A stretch of 64,000 nt of DNA from an uncultured Pelagimonas sp. (lineage in GTDB: Bacteria; Pseudomonadota; Alphaproteobacteria; Rhodobacterales; Rhodobacteraceae): NCBI GenBank assembly GCA_947497905.1, contig CANMIH010000001.1:1054001-1118000 (forward strand), read 5' to 3'. Below are positions 35,071-43,462 of the stretch, in pieces; within the stretch, counting starts at the first letter, position 1, and every line of letters begins with the position of its first letter. The notes under the pieces are model-generated. The model did not search any database. It was not told the origin of the DNA and was given only the letters and a program-made list of their open reading frames with translations. The translations under genes and the position numbers were made by a program.

Positions 35071-36758
35071 GCTTTGGCCTCCTCTTGATCCGGGTAGACC
35101 CAGAAGTCAGCGTTATCTTGAGTGAGCTCTAGCGGAAATGGTGCGTTGCCATACATGCAGATCCGCACCCAGCGGTCAGAGCGTGGATCGAACTTCGTGG
35201 CCCCAAAGAACGCCAGTTTGCAGCGCAGCATATCGATGGGCAGGACGCGGTCCGAAATGGTGTTGTCGCGGATCTCGGCATACGGCGCACGGCCTACAAT
35301 CTGCGCCCGGCGCAAAACGTGGCGGTGCTCAGGATGGCGAAGCAAGAAATCAGAGACCTGAGCTTCATCCGGCCAATGCGCAAGGGCGTTGAACAACGCG
35401 GCCGCATCCCGACCAGGTGCGAGCGGTTGTTCATACTCTTCAATTGGTTCTTCAAAGCGCTCACCCAGCCTAGGTTCAAGCTTTTCTTCCGACACATACC
35501 AGGCCCGCGCTTTGTTTTCAGGTGCCGCCCAGTTGGTCTCAATCGCCCAAGTGTACACATCCGCCAGCAAAGCGCGAAGATCACCGATGCTCATGGCGCC
35601 TGCGATGCGGAAGGTTGCGGTATTGTCTGCGGCCATGCCTGAAGACATGTCATCCACCAAAGCCCCGTAGGGTTCGAGCATGAGCGATGCTATCCACTCT
35701 TGCCCTTCAAGCGACAGAGTCTCTTCTGCCCACCGGTACAGGGCGTCCCACGGATGTGAGGCGCTTAAATCAGCCTGAACGAGATAGCTTGTGACCAACA
35801 CCACATCGGCGCGCAGCGCGGAAAGCTTATCAATCTGAATAGGATGCTCTGAATGCCAGGTGGCGATGGTTTGTTTGCTGCGGTCCAGTAGGTGCTTGAA
35901 CAGTGCAATATCTTCGTCTGTTGCCCATTCAACCTGCCGCACCGCCTGAATGGCCTGCTCACGCGCTGCAACCCAGTTGTTGAAAAGAACCGGATGGTTC
36001 AACAGAAACGGCGCCATGCCGAGACCCGTTGAATTACCAATTCCCATTGAGCGCGCGAGGTCGGCGTCCAGCTGTTCGGCCGTGGCGCCGGTTTCAGCCG
36101 CTCGGATATTGGCCATATGCTGCACTAAATCGGTCACAAACCATCTAGTCAGATAAACCGACAGCATTTCGACCTGGAAAGGTGCATGAAACTCGGGGCG
36201 ATCGGCAATCATTTCGCGATCCGCCGCTCCAAGTTTGCCAGAGCCATAGACCGCAGTGGTGCGCATCAGGTAACCGACCGCATCGATCTGGTCCGCCGAG
36301 GGCTGCTTACCTGAGGCAAGGGCGCTCACAACATGTTCCCAAAGCCTCACCGAGCGATTGGCTCGGGACACGGACAGCTCAGTCCCGCTGACCCGACCGG
36401 CCTCTTGCAAAGGAATGTTCTGGGACAGGCGTGAGATGTCGTCTAAGGTTGGAATACCATCGAATAGAGTAAAGGTTGCATCCCACGCCTCTGCGATCAC
36501 CCGATCAGACCGTTTTTCGGCAGGCAGATCATGGGCAAATGCGATCAGGGAATACGACCGGTCCGGCCCATGGGCCGTGTAAACAGCATGTCCGACACCG
36601 GATGCGTCGATTTCAAATGCTGTTTGTTCGAAACGCCATCCTTCACGCGCCATTCGGCGGGTCAGGATGCGCATAAATGAAAGACGCGATTGGTGAATTG
36701 ATCCAAGGCGCGCTAGGCGCATTACCAAATTGGGGTCGCGGCAGGAGACTTTGGTCAT
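35067..36758 (-). CDS. large protein of unknown function, candidate catalytic subunit
   Basis: 563 aa, cytosolic, mostly helical, rich in Trp and acidic residues, with no recognised nucleotide-, flavin- or metal-binding motif. The few cysteines do not cluster. A regular pattern of conserved-looking segments (GMAPFLLNHPVLFNNWVAAR; FFGATKFDPRSDRWVRICMYG) suggests a real, constrained protein. It lies downstream of the BCCT transporter after two hairpins and overlaps the DUF3726-type gene. The start ATG at 36758 has only a weak ribosome-binding site; the ATG at codon 13 is an alternative. No function is assigned. Confidence 0.7.
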   Translation of the reverse strand: MTKVSCRDPNLVMRLARLGSIHQSRLSFMRILTRRMAREGWRFEQTAFEIDASGVGHAVYTAHGPDRSYSLIAFAHDLPAEKRSDRVIAEAWDATFTLFDGIPTLDDISRLSQNIPLQEAGRVSGTELSVSRANRSVRLWEHVVSALASGKQPSADQIDAVGYLMRTTAVYGSGKLGAADREMIADRPEFHAPFQVEMLSVYLTRWFVTDLVQHMANIRAAETGATAEQLDADLARSMGIGNSTGLGMAPFLLNHPVLFNNWVAAREQAIQAVRQVEWATDEDIALFKHLLDRSKQTIATWHSEHPIQIDKLSALRADVVLVTSYLVQADLSASHPWDALYRWAEETLSLEGQEWIASLMLEPYGALVDDMSSGMAADNTATFRIAGAMSIGDLRALLADVYTWAIETNWAAPENKARAWYVSEEKLEPRLGERFEEPIEEYEQPLAPGRDAAALFNALAHWPDEAQVSDFLLRHPEHRHVLRRAQIVGRAPYAEIRDNTISDRVLPIDMLRCKLAFFGATKFDPRSDRWVRICMYGNAPFPLELTQDNADFWVYPDQEEAKA

Positions 36759-36801
36759 TCAAGGTAGCCTTTGCAATCTGGGGTGTCGCGCGTTTCCGAA
36801 T

Positions 36802-36849
36802 GCCCCGCTGTGGGGCGAAGGACTGGGCAAAACTCATCTGCCCAGTCCT
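36802..36849 (-). terminator. paired hairpins between BCCT gene and 563-aa gene
   Basis: AGGACTGGGCA (36819-36829) pairs with TGCCCAGTCCT (36839-36849), directly after the BCCT stop on the minus strand. A second hairpin GCCCC-GCTGT-GGGGC (36802-36816) follows. A full T-run is missing, so partial termination or mRNA protection is likely. Confidence 0.5.
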
Positions 36850-36854
36850 AGGTT

Positions 36855-38399
36855 TTAGCTTTCTTTGCCTTTAGCTAGCGTGATGCGCAGTGCATCCCAG
36901 AGCGAGGGCAACAAAATCAACGAAACAGGTACGGCGGTCACCACAATGAAGCTCTGAAGTTTCGAGACACCGCCCGAACCGACCGAGATCAGAATGATCG
37001 CCATAACGCCCATAGCAACGCCCCAGAACACACGAACCGCTGCTGGCGGGGTCTCTGCGTCACTCATGGTAGCCGAAATCACGTAGCTCATCGAATCCCC
37101 AGTTGTGGCCACAAAAATCGTGGTCAGGATCAGGAACAGAAGCGAAACGATAAAGCCCATAGGCAGGTTGGTGGTGATGGCCAGCAGAGCAGCCGGAAGG
37201 TTGAACCCCTCAAACGCTGCCGAAATCGTGCCGGGCTCGGTCAGTTCCATCGAGATCCCTGTCCCGCCGATGATGGTAAACCAGAAGTTGGTTACGATCG
37301 GAGCGACAACCGAGAGCATGATGATGATCGAACGGATCGACCGCCCGCGCGAGACACGAGCAATGAACATGGCCATCAGCGGGCCATAGCCCATGAACCA
37401 GCCCCAGAAGAACACAGTCCACCAGCCGAGCCAGCCGGGCGCACCAAAGACCGCCGCATCGCCACGGTAAAGAGCCATCTGGAAGAAGTTTCCAACATAG
37501 GTGCCAAAGCCCGAGAAGAACGAGCCAAAGATAAAGCCGGTCGGTCCCGCGATCAGAACGAACAGCAAAAGAGCTGCGGCGAGGATCACATTGACTTTGG
37601 ACAGGATCTGAATGCCACGCGACAAACCGGTCATCGCAGAAATGGTGTAGATGGCCACCAAACCGGCAATCACAGCTGCCTGTGTCGCAAAGACATCAGG
37701 AATGCCAAACAGCTCAGCCAAACCATAGCTAACTTGCAGACCAAGAAAACCAATGGGACCAACAGTGCCTGCAACCACAGCAATGATTGAGGATGCATCC
37801 GCAATCACCCCGATGGGGCCATGGATCGCTTTGTCACCAAACACAGGGTAGAGCAGCGTACGCGGCGCCAGCGGCAAACCTTTTTCATAGTGATAGTGCA
37901 TCAACATGACGGTGGTCAGCGATCCAAGGATGGCCCAGGCCAGGAAACCCCAATGCATGAAGCTTTGAGCAATCGCCGGGTTAACAGCAGCTTCTGTTGC
38001 GCCTTCAGCACCATAAAGTGGGGGCGAATACAAGAAATGCGCAATCGGTTCGCCGGCTGCCCAGAACACACCACCGCCCGCGAGCAGCGTACACATGATC
38101 ATCGATCCCCACTGGAACGTGGTGAACTCAGGTGCGGTCAACCCGCCCATAATGGCGCGACCACCGGGCAGCACACACAGCACAAGGCCGATGAGAAAGG
38201 TCGCCAGAAGCAGAACCTGCCAATACAGACCAAAATAGGTTGCCGATATATTGAAGCCCCAGTCGACAGCTGCCGACAGTGCGTCAAGATTGATCAAGGC
38301 CGCCACGCAAAACAGCGCGATAAAGCCCCCCGAAATCAGGAAAAGCGGTATATTGAGACCGCCTTTCTTCGATGTCGTTTCCAAAGATGCCTGAGACAT
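36855..38399 (-). CDS. BCCT-family betaine/carnitine/choline-type transporter
   Basis: 514 aa with about 12 membrane segments. BCCT hallmarks include the Trp-rich region MHWGFLAWAI, and GWFMGYGPLMAMFIARVSRGRSIR with the conserved GPxMAxFIARxSrGRtiR-type core. These carriers import compounds bearing a quaternary or N-methylated ammonium by Na+ or H+ symport. The ATG at 38399 has GGAGG 4 nt upstream. It lies inside an enzyme operon with the M19 and ALDH genes, so it most likely imports that pathway's substrate rather than serving osmoprotection alone. Confidence 0.92.
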   Translation of the reverse strand: MSQASLETTSKKGGLNIPLFLISGGFIALFCVAALINLDALSAAVDWGFNISATYFGLYWQVLLLATFLIGLVLCVLPGGRAIMGGLTAPEFTTFQWGSMIMCTLLAGGGVFWAAGEPIAHFLYSPPLYGAEGATEAAVNPAIAQSFMHWGFLAWAILGSLTTVMLMHYHYEKGLPLAPRTLLYPVFGDKAIHGPIGVIADASSIIAVVAGTVGPIGFLGLQVSYGLAELFGIPDVFATQAAVIAGLVAIYTISAMTGLSRGIQILSKVNVILAAALLLFVLIAGPTGFIFGSFFSGFGTYVGNFFQMALYRGDAAVFGAPGWLGWWTVFFWGWFMGYGPLMAMFIARVSRGRSIRSIIIMLSVVAPIVTNFWFTIIGGTGISMELTEPGTISAAFEGFNLPAALLAITTNLPMGFIVSLLFLILTTIFVATTGDSMSYVISATMSDAETPPAAVRVFWGVAMGVMAIILISVGSGGVSKLQSFIVVTAVPVSLILLPSLWDALRITLAKGKES

Positions 38400-38420
38400 C
38401 TGTCCTCCCACATTTTAAGA

Positions 38421-38443
38421 CTGCACCCACGGTCGGGGTGCAG
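38421..38443 (-). terminator. hairpin between M19 gene and BCCT gene
   Basis: CTGCACCC / GGGTGCAG with a 7-nt loop in the 71-bp gap. There is no T-run; it probably stabilises or partly attenuates the transcript. Confidence 0.35.
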
Positions 38444-38470
38444 GATTCTGTTCGCTAAAGTCTGCTGGCG

Positions 38471-39448
38471 TTACGCTTGCGGGCCGAAGTTCTCGGCAAA
38501 GAAGCAGTACCAGTTTCCGCCCATAATTCCGGCCACGTCGGCCTCACTCATACCAGTTGCACGCAGTCCATTTTCGATGTTGCCAAAGTGCCGGTTGTCT
38601 TCAAACCAGCTTGGCATAGCGGGGAAACCCGGTGCAGATTTTGATCCCTCACCGTAGTCGATTTCCTTGGTCCAACGTCCCACGCGCATCCACTCAACGA
38701 CGCTGTCCGGTTGGTCCTGACACAGATCAGTCCCGATCCCGAGATGCTCGACCCCATAGGTGTCTGCGGTCCGCGCAATCATCTCGCAGAAGCTTTGCAA
38801 GGTGCAGTCGGATTTATCTTTAAGATGGTGCGGATAGACCGAGAACCCCAACATGCCGCCATTTTCAGTCACGGCGCGGATCACACTGTCGCGTTTGTTG
38901 CGCAACGCGGGCGACCAGTCATATGGATTGGCATGGGTGATAGCGATTGGACGCTCAGAAAACTCCGCCGCCTCAATGGTCGACCGATCTGCCGAGTGGC
39001 TCATGTCAACCACAAGCCCAACGCGGTTCATTTCCTTGACAACCTGCTTCCCCATGCGGGTCAGGCCCATGTCCTCCGCCTCATAGCATCCGGTCGCAAG
39101 AAGTGACTGATTGTTATAGGTCAGCTGCATAAACCGGGCGCCGAGCGTATGAAGGATCTCGACCAAGCCAATATCGTCTTCAATTGGGCTTGGGTTTTGA
39201 AATCCAAAGAACACCGCCGTGCGCCCGGTTTCCCGTGCCTTGTCGATGTCCGACGCCCATTGCCCCTTCATGATCAGATCAGGGTATTGCTCAAACCAGC
39301 GGTTCCACTTTTCAAAGTTCAGAACCGTTTCCCGAAAGGTCTCGTGATAGGCGATGGTGACGTGGATGGCATCCACGCCGCCTTCGCGCAACTGGCGGAA
39401 AATCTTTTCCGACCAGTTGGCATATTGCAGACCATCGATCCGAAGCAT
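38471..39448 (-). CDS. diverged M19 (renal dipeptidase-like) amidohydrolase
   Basis: 325 aa, TIM-barrel M19 family. The C-terminal half fits well: GLTRMGKQVVKEMNRVGLVVDMSH with His151, the next-strand ITHANPYDW with His172, and YGVEHLGIGTDL. The usual N-terminal zinc motif DGHxD is replaced by DGLQY (residues 5-9), and the bridging Glu of VEGG-type motifs appears to be Gln84 (FGFQNP). Two of the family's metal-ligand positions are therefore altered, and dipeptidase activity is doubtful; another C-N bond hydrolysis or isomerisation is possible. The start overlaps the ALDH stop by one base. Confidence 0.85.
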   Translation of the reverse strand: MLRIDGLQYANWSEKIFRQLREGGVDAIHVTIAYHETFRETVLNFEKWNRWFEQYPDLIMKGQWASDIDKARETGRTAVFFGFQNPSPIEDDIGLVEILHTLGARFMQLTYNNQSLLATGCYEAEDMGLTRMGKQVVKEMNRVGLVVDMSHSADRSTIEAAEFSERPIAITHANPYDWSPALRNKRDSVIRAVTENGGMLGFSVYPHHLKDKSDCTLQSFCEMIARTADTYGVEHLGIGTDLCQDQPDSVVEWMRVGRWTKEIDYGEGSKSAPGFPAMPSWFEDNRHFGNIENGLRATGMSEADVAGIMGGNWYCFFAENFGPQA

Positions 39449-40896
39449 CAGACAGGACCTGCGCTGATGTAGGCGGTTTTCACTGTGGTGTAGAATTCAG
39501 CCGCAGCTTTGCCCTGTTCGCGTGGTCCGTAGGAGCTGTCACCACGCCCGCCAAAGGGTACGTGATAATCGGTGCCAGCGGTTGGCAGGTTGATGGTGAC
39601 AACACCAGTTTGTGCGTTGCGACGGAAATGCGTGGCCCGGGCCAGCGATTTTGTGACGATGCCAGAGGTCAGGCCAAAGTTGGTGTCATTGACCGTGGCC
39701 AGAGCTTCATCATAGCTGCCAACTTTGATTACGCTGGTCAGAGGCGCAAACATCTCTTCACGGTTGATGCGCATGTCGTTGGTAGAGTTCAGGAAAACAC
39801 CGGGGCTCATATAGAACCCGTCATGAGGCATCTCAAGGCGAACACCGCCGCAGGCAAGCTCGGCACCTTCCGATTTGCCCAGTTCGACATAGGACAGGTT
39901 TTCGCTCAGCTGTTGCTCGCTGACCACCGGGCCCATCTGAGTTCCGGCCTCAAGCGCGTGACCCACTTTCATCGCTTTGGTGCCTGCAACCAGCTTTTCA
40001 ACAAAGGCATCATGGATGGCTTCGTGAACAATCAGACGCGACGAGGCAGTGCATTTTTGGCCGGTTCCACCAAAGGCCCCACCCAGCGCTAACGTCACCG
40101 CAAGATCAAGATCCGCATCATCCATAACGGCCAGAGCATTCTTTGAGCCCATCTCCATCTGAACCTTGGTCAGGTTCTGAATAGCTGCGGATGCGATGCC
40201 TTTTCCGACAGGAACCGAGCCGGTGAACGAGATCGCATTGACCTTTGGGCTTTCAACCAAACGTTGGCCGATTGTGCGGCCTGCGCCCATAACAAGGCTG
40301 AAAAGGCCCTTGGGAATATCCTGACGGTTGATAATCTCGGTCAGGGCAACTGCCGATGCGGGTGTGATGTTCGCAGGTTTCCAGACAACGGCGTTACCAT
40401 AACACAGAGCAGGCGCGATTTTCCACGAAGCGGTCGCAGTGGGGAAGTTCCAGGGCGAGATAATCGCCACGACGCCAACCGCCTCGCGGCGCACGTCGAT
40501 TTCAATGTCCGGGCGCACCGAGTCGGCATTTTCACCAATCTGGCGCAGACATTCTGCGGCGTAGTAGGTGAAGAACTGACCTGCGCGATACACTTCACCT
40601 TTACCCTCGGCGAAAGGTTTACCTTCTTCGCGGGCCAACAGAGTGCCAAGCTCTTCCGCACGTGCCATCAGTTCATTGCCGATGTTCATCAGAACGGCCT
40701 GTTTGCGTTCGATGCCATAGGCCGCCCATTCGCGCTGGGCAACACGGGCCTGATCCAAAGCTGCCTCAAGCTGATCACCGCTGGCCTGTGCAAAGACACC
40801 GACCAGATCGCTCAGATCCGACGGATTGCGATTTTCGATTTCGCCTTCGCCAGCCAGCCACTCGCCAGCAATCAGGTTCTTTTGGATCTCGGTCAT
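39448..40896 (-). CDS. NAD(P)-dependent aldehyde dehydrogenase, KGSADH-like
   Basis: 482 aa. The active-site Asn150 (SPWNFP), Glu248 (QMEMGSKN) and nucleophile Cys282 (GQKCTASSR) are intact. The segments REAVGVVAIISPWNFP, SWKIAPALCYGNAVVWKPAN and AFGGTGQKCTASSRL resemble 2-oxoglutarate-semialdehyde dehydrogenases. A five-carbon dicarboxylic semialdehyde is therefore a plausible substrate, though not proven. First gene of the minus-strand cluster, divergent from the LysR gene and coupled to the M19 gene. Confidence 0.9.
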   Translation of the reverse strand: MTEIQKNLIAGEWLAGEGEIENRNPSDLSDLVGVFAQASGDQLEAALDQARVAQREWAAYGIERKQAVLMNIGNELMARAEELGTLLAREEGKPFAEGKGEVYRAGQFFTYYAAECLRQIGENADSVRPDIEIDVRREAVGVVAIISPWNFPTATASWKIAPALCYGNAVVWKPANITPASAVALTEIINRQDIPKGLFSLVMGAGRTIGQRLVESPKVNAISFTGSVPVGKGIASAAIQNLTKVQMEMGSKNALAVMDDADLDLAVTLALGGAFGGTGQKCTASSRLIVHEAIHDAFVEKLVAGTKAMKVGHALEAGTQMGPVVSEQQLSENLSYVELGKSEGAELACGGVRLEMPHDGFYMSPGVFLNSTNDMRINREEMFAPLTSVIKVGSYDEALATVNDTNFGLTSGIVTKSLARATHFRRNAQTGVVTINLPTAGTDYHVPFGGRGDSSYGPREQGKAAAEFYTTVKTAYISAGPV

Positions 40897-40949
40897 GGGT
40901 TTCTCGCCTCACAGGGAATTCGTCGCCTGCTTATGGACTCCACGCCCAA

Positions 40950-40985
40950 CTTCAATCAAACTCAAACTATTGAAGATCACTTCAG
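40950..40985. promoter_or_regulatory. probable LysR-type operator in the divergent promoter
   Basis: CTTCAAT (40950-40956) and ATTGAAG (40969-40975) form a perfect 7-bp inverted repeat with a 12-nt AT-rich spacer. A third half-site, CTTCAG (40980-40985), pairs with TGAAG to make TGAAG-ATCA-CTTCA. LysR proteins bind interrupted dyads of about this size (T-N11-A type) next to their own start, and the ATG of the LysR gene is 19 nt downstream. Confidence 0.6.
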
Positions 40986-41003
40986 GAAAAATGAAATGGG
41001 GCG

Positions 41004-41900
41004 ATGGCACTCAAAATTGAAATGATGCGTGGCTTTGCAGCAGTGGCGCGCCACGGAAACCTGAGCGATGCCGCTTCGTCGCTTGGACGCACGCCATCAG
41101 CAGTTTCCATGATGCTTAAACAGCTAGAAACACATCTGGGCGAGCCGCTGTTTGAAACTGATAGAAAGAACAAACTGACCGCGTTGGGCGAGTTCGTTCT
41201 AGAGCAGGCCGAACGCGAGATTCAGCAGTTCGACAATACGGTGAAGGCTATTGAAGGGTTTGCCAATGCCACACATGGCCATGTGAGGATCGCAACTGTT
41301 CCATCTGTTGCCGGAACCATCCTGCCACAGGTTTTATCGCGCCATATCAAAGAATTCGACAAGGTTGATCTCCAGGTGCGAGACATGGATTCAGGGTCAA
41401 TCTTACATGAGCTGTCGCGCAATCGCATCGATATCGGCATCGCGACGCTGGCGAACCGTTCTGTCGCCATGCACAGCCAACTCTTACTGTCAGACGCCTT
41501 TGGCGTGATCTGTTCCGAGCATCATTCCTTTGCTCAGGAAACAGGACCAATTGAGTGGGAACCTCTCTGGAACGAAAGATTGATTGCCAATAGCCTGTCA
41601 GCAAACATCCAGGTCGAGGCCTCACAACGACTGCATGATCGGGCCTTGCTCTCTGCTCATAATATCACTTCGATTATGGCGATGGTGCATGCCAATATTG
41701 GGGTCACGATCCTTCCTGAAATGGCCGTTAAAGCAGCAAATTTCTCAGGTTTGCGGTTTCGGCCTCTGGCGGATGCTTCTGCAAAGCGACAAATTCATCT
41801 TCTACGCCGTACCGATTCTGCGCTTTCGCCGGCGGCCAGGCTATTAGAGAAACACATCTTGGACACCACAGCCGAGATCATCGAAGGAGGTGTATCATGA
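41004..41900 (+). CDS. LysR-family transcriptional regulator
   Basis: 298 aa. The N-terminal helix-turn-helix is classical (MRGFAAVARHGNLSDAASSLGRTPSAVSMMLKQLE, residues ~6-40, written in pieces). A periplasmic-binding-like effector domain follows (~90-290: HVRIATVPSVAGTILPQVL). It diverges from the ALDH-M19-BCCT cluster across a 107-bp promoter region with a clear dyad, so it very likely controls that cluster in response to its substrate or an intermediate. It overlaps the next regulator gene by 4 nt. Confidence 0.92.
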   Translation: MALKIEMMRGFAAVARHGNLSDAASSLGRTPSAVSMMLKQLETHLGEPLFETDRKNKLTALGEFVLEQAEREIQQFDNTVKAIEGFANATHGHVRIATVPSVAGTILPQVLSRHIKEFDKVDLQVRDMDSGSILHELSRNRIDIGIATLANRSVAMHSQLLLSDAFGVICSEHHSFAQETGPIEWEPLWNERLIANSLSANIQVEASQRLHDRALLSAHNITSIMAMVHANIGVTILPEMAVKAANFSGLRFRPLADASAKRQIHLLRRTDSALSPAARLLEKHILDTTAEIIEGGVS

Positions 41901-42904
41901 GCCAACCAGATGCGCCGTTAACGCTTGGCATACTTATTTTTCCAGGGTTTCCAATGGCATGCCTAACGTCATGCATTGAACCCCTTCGGGCAGCCAATGA
42001 AATTTCTGGCAAGTTGGCTTTTCAATGGAAAGTGGTCGCCGAAAACCTCTCTCCGGTTGCCTCTTCGGCCGGAGTTAGTTTTGCACCGGATATCAGCCTA
42101 TCTGAGGTAACTGACCTTGATGTTTTGCTGTTCACCGCAAGCCCGAATGCAAGTTTGGTAGACCCATCACGTGCGAATGCCGTGTTGCAGCGACTGATGC
42201 GTGGTGCAACCCAGCTTGGTGCTATCAGTGGTGGGGTTTTTGCATTGGCCCGCACAGGTTTAACTGGCGAAACGCCACTATCTGTTCATTGGTGTTATGA
42301 AGCGGCCTTTCAGGCCGAGTTTCCCGACATTCCAACGCAGAACACCGTGATTTGTCGCGAGGACAGGTTCACAACCATCTCAGGTGCTTCCGCCGTCTTT
42401 GACCATATGCTCACGTTGATCGAAGACCGATTGGGTGGAGACATCATGGCCGAAGTCGCCTGCTGGTTTCAGCACCCTTTTATTCGCAGCGAAGCCATCT
42501 CTCAAAAGACACCTGCGATTTCCACTGCCAAAAGTCAGGATCTATTGCCAAAGCAGGTTGCGCAGGCCATCCAACTTTTTGCGGAGCATATAGAAACTCC
42601 ACTGCAGATCTCAGAAGTCGCTGAATCTATCGGCATTTCAACTCGGTCACTCGAGCGAAGCTTTAAAGAAGCAACGGGCCAGAACCCTCTGAAATACTAT
42701 CGAAAAATGAGAATGCAGCAAGCACGGCAACTGGTTCTTTATACCAGCGATCCGATTACAGAGATTGCCTATATGGTCGGATATTCAAGCCCAGGCACGT
42801 TTCTGAGGCACTATCGGGAAACATTTGATGTCACGCCAATCAGTGACCGGCGCGCCAAGAACTCAATGCGCGTTAAGAGCAGCGATGTGCTGCCCTCAAC
42901 ATAA
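41897..42904 (+). CDS. GlxA-family regulator (DJ-1/PfpI + AraC)
   Basis: 335 aa. It has an N-terminal DJ-1/PfpI-like domain (LTLGILIFPGFPMACLTSCIEPLRAANEI; the elbow position reads AISGGVFALAR with Gly in place of Cys). Two AraC helix-turn-helix motifs lie at the C-terminus (ISEVAESIGISTRSLERSF; ITEIAYMVGYSSPGTFLRHYR). Homologues such as GbdR regulate glycine betaine, dimethylglycine or carnitine catabolism. It is coupled to the LysR gene (4-nt overlap) and convergent with the soxG end, so it probably regulates the soxBDAG operon or the whole region. Confidence 0.9.
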   Translation: MSQPDAPLTLGILIFPGFPMACLTSCIEPLRAANEISGKLAFQWKVVAENLSPVASSAGVSFAPDISLSEVTDLDVLLFTASPNASLVDPSRANAVLQRLMRGATQLGAISGGVFALARTGLTGETPLSVHWCYEAAFQAEFPDIPTQNTVICREDRFTTISGASAVFDHMLTLIEDRLGGDIMAEVACWFQHPFIRSEAISQKTPAISTAKSQDLLPKQVAQAIQLFAEHIETPLQISEVAESIGISTRSLERSFKEATGQNPLKYYRKMRMQQARQLVLYTSDPITEIAYMVGYSSPGTFLRHYRETFDVTPISDRRAKNSMRVKSSDVLPST

Positions 42905-43462
42905 TCAGGCGATGGATTTTGCCGCGCCAATCAAGGCGTGATGCAGTGAGCCCGCAGACGATCTCGGTGCAATAACCGCCATCGTTGTGTCCTCAAGGCG
43001 CCACAGGAACACACCCAGATGCTCCAAGGTTCCGCGCAAGGCTGCTCCAGCCGCCATAGACCGGACCGGAGCATTGCAAAGACGCTCAAACATATCGCAC
43101 AGGTCTTGCCCCGCGACATCAAAGCGGCACCACGCATCGGTCTGTTCGACAACAGAGGCAGTATCACCCACATCGGCCTTCACCTCTTGCGCCAGAAGTT
43201 CGTGGCTTTCGTGGGGGGCTGTGATCATCCACTGATCCATGCCCATCCAAAACGCCGAATATGGGGCCTCCATCGTAGACAATCCAACCTCAGGCAGAGA
43301 GATTTTTCCTGCCAGCGCAGATTTGACCGCGTCACGCTGATCGTTGCGGGCAGCAACAGATGCCATGGCACAATCCACCACTTCGGTGATCGTCATCGCT
43401 CCAATGGTATCAACACGCGGCGTAGCCCCACCGAGGGGTGTTATGGGTTTCAGGTTATGCAC
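42905..43462 (-). CDS. soxG: sarcosine oxidase-like gamma subunit
   Basis: 185 aa from the GTG at 43462, which overlaps the soxA stop (GTGCATAA) and has GGGGAGAAA upstream. Upstream in-frame ATGs exist but lie deeper in soxA. The protein has the GcvT-like fold of SoxG, with SAFWMGMDQWMITAP, QTDAWCRFDVAGQDLCDMFERLCN and LRGTLEHLGVFLWRLEDTTMAVIAPRS. The gamma subunit binds the alpha and beta subunits. Last gene of the soxBDAG operon. Confidence 0.9.
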   Translation of the reverse strand: MHNLKPITPLGGATPRVDTIGAMTITEVVDCAMASVAARNDQRDAVKSALAGKISLPEVGLSTMEAPYSAFWMGMDQWMITAPHESHELLAQEVKADVGDTASVVEQTDAWCRFDVAGQDLCDMFERLCNAPVRSMAAGAALRGTLEHLGVFLWRLEDTTMAVIAPRSSAGSLHHALIGAAKSIA

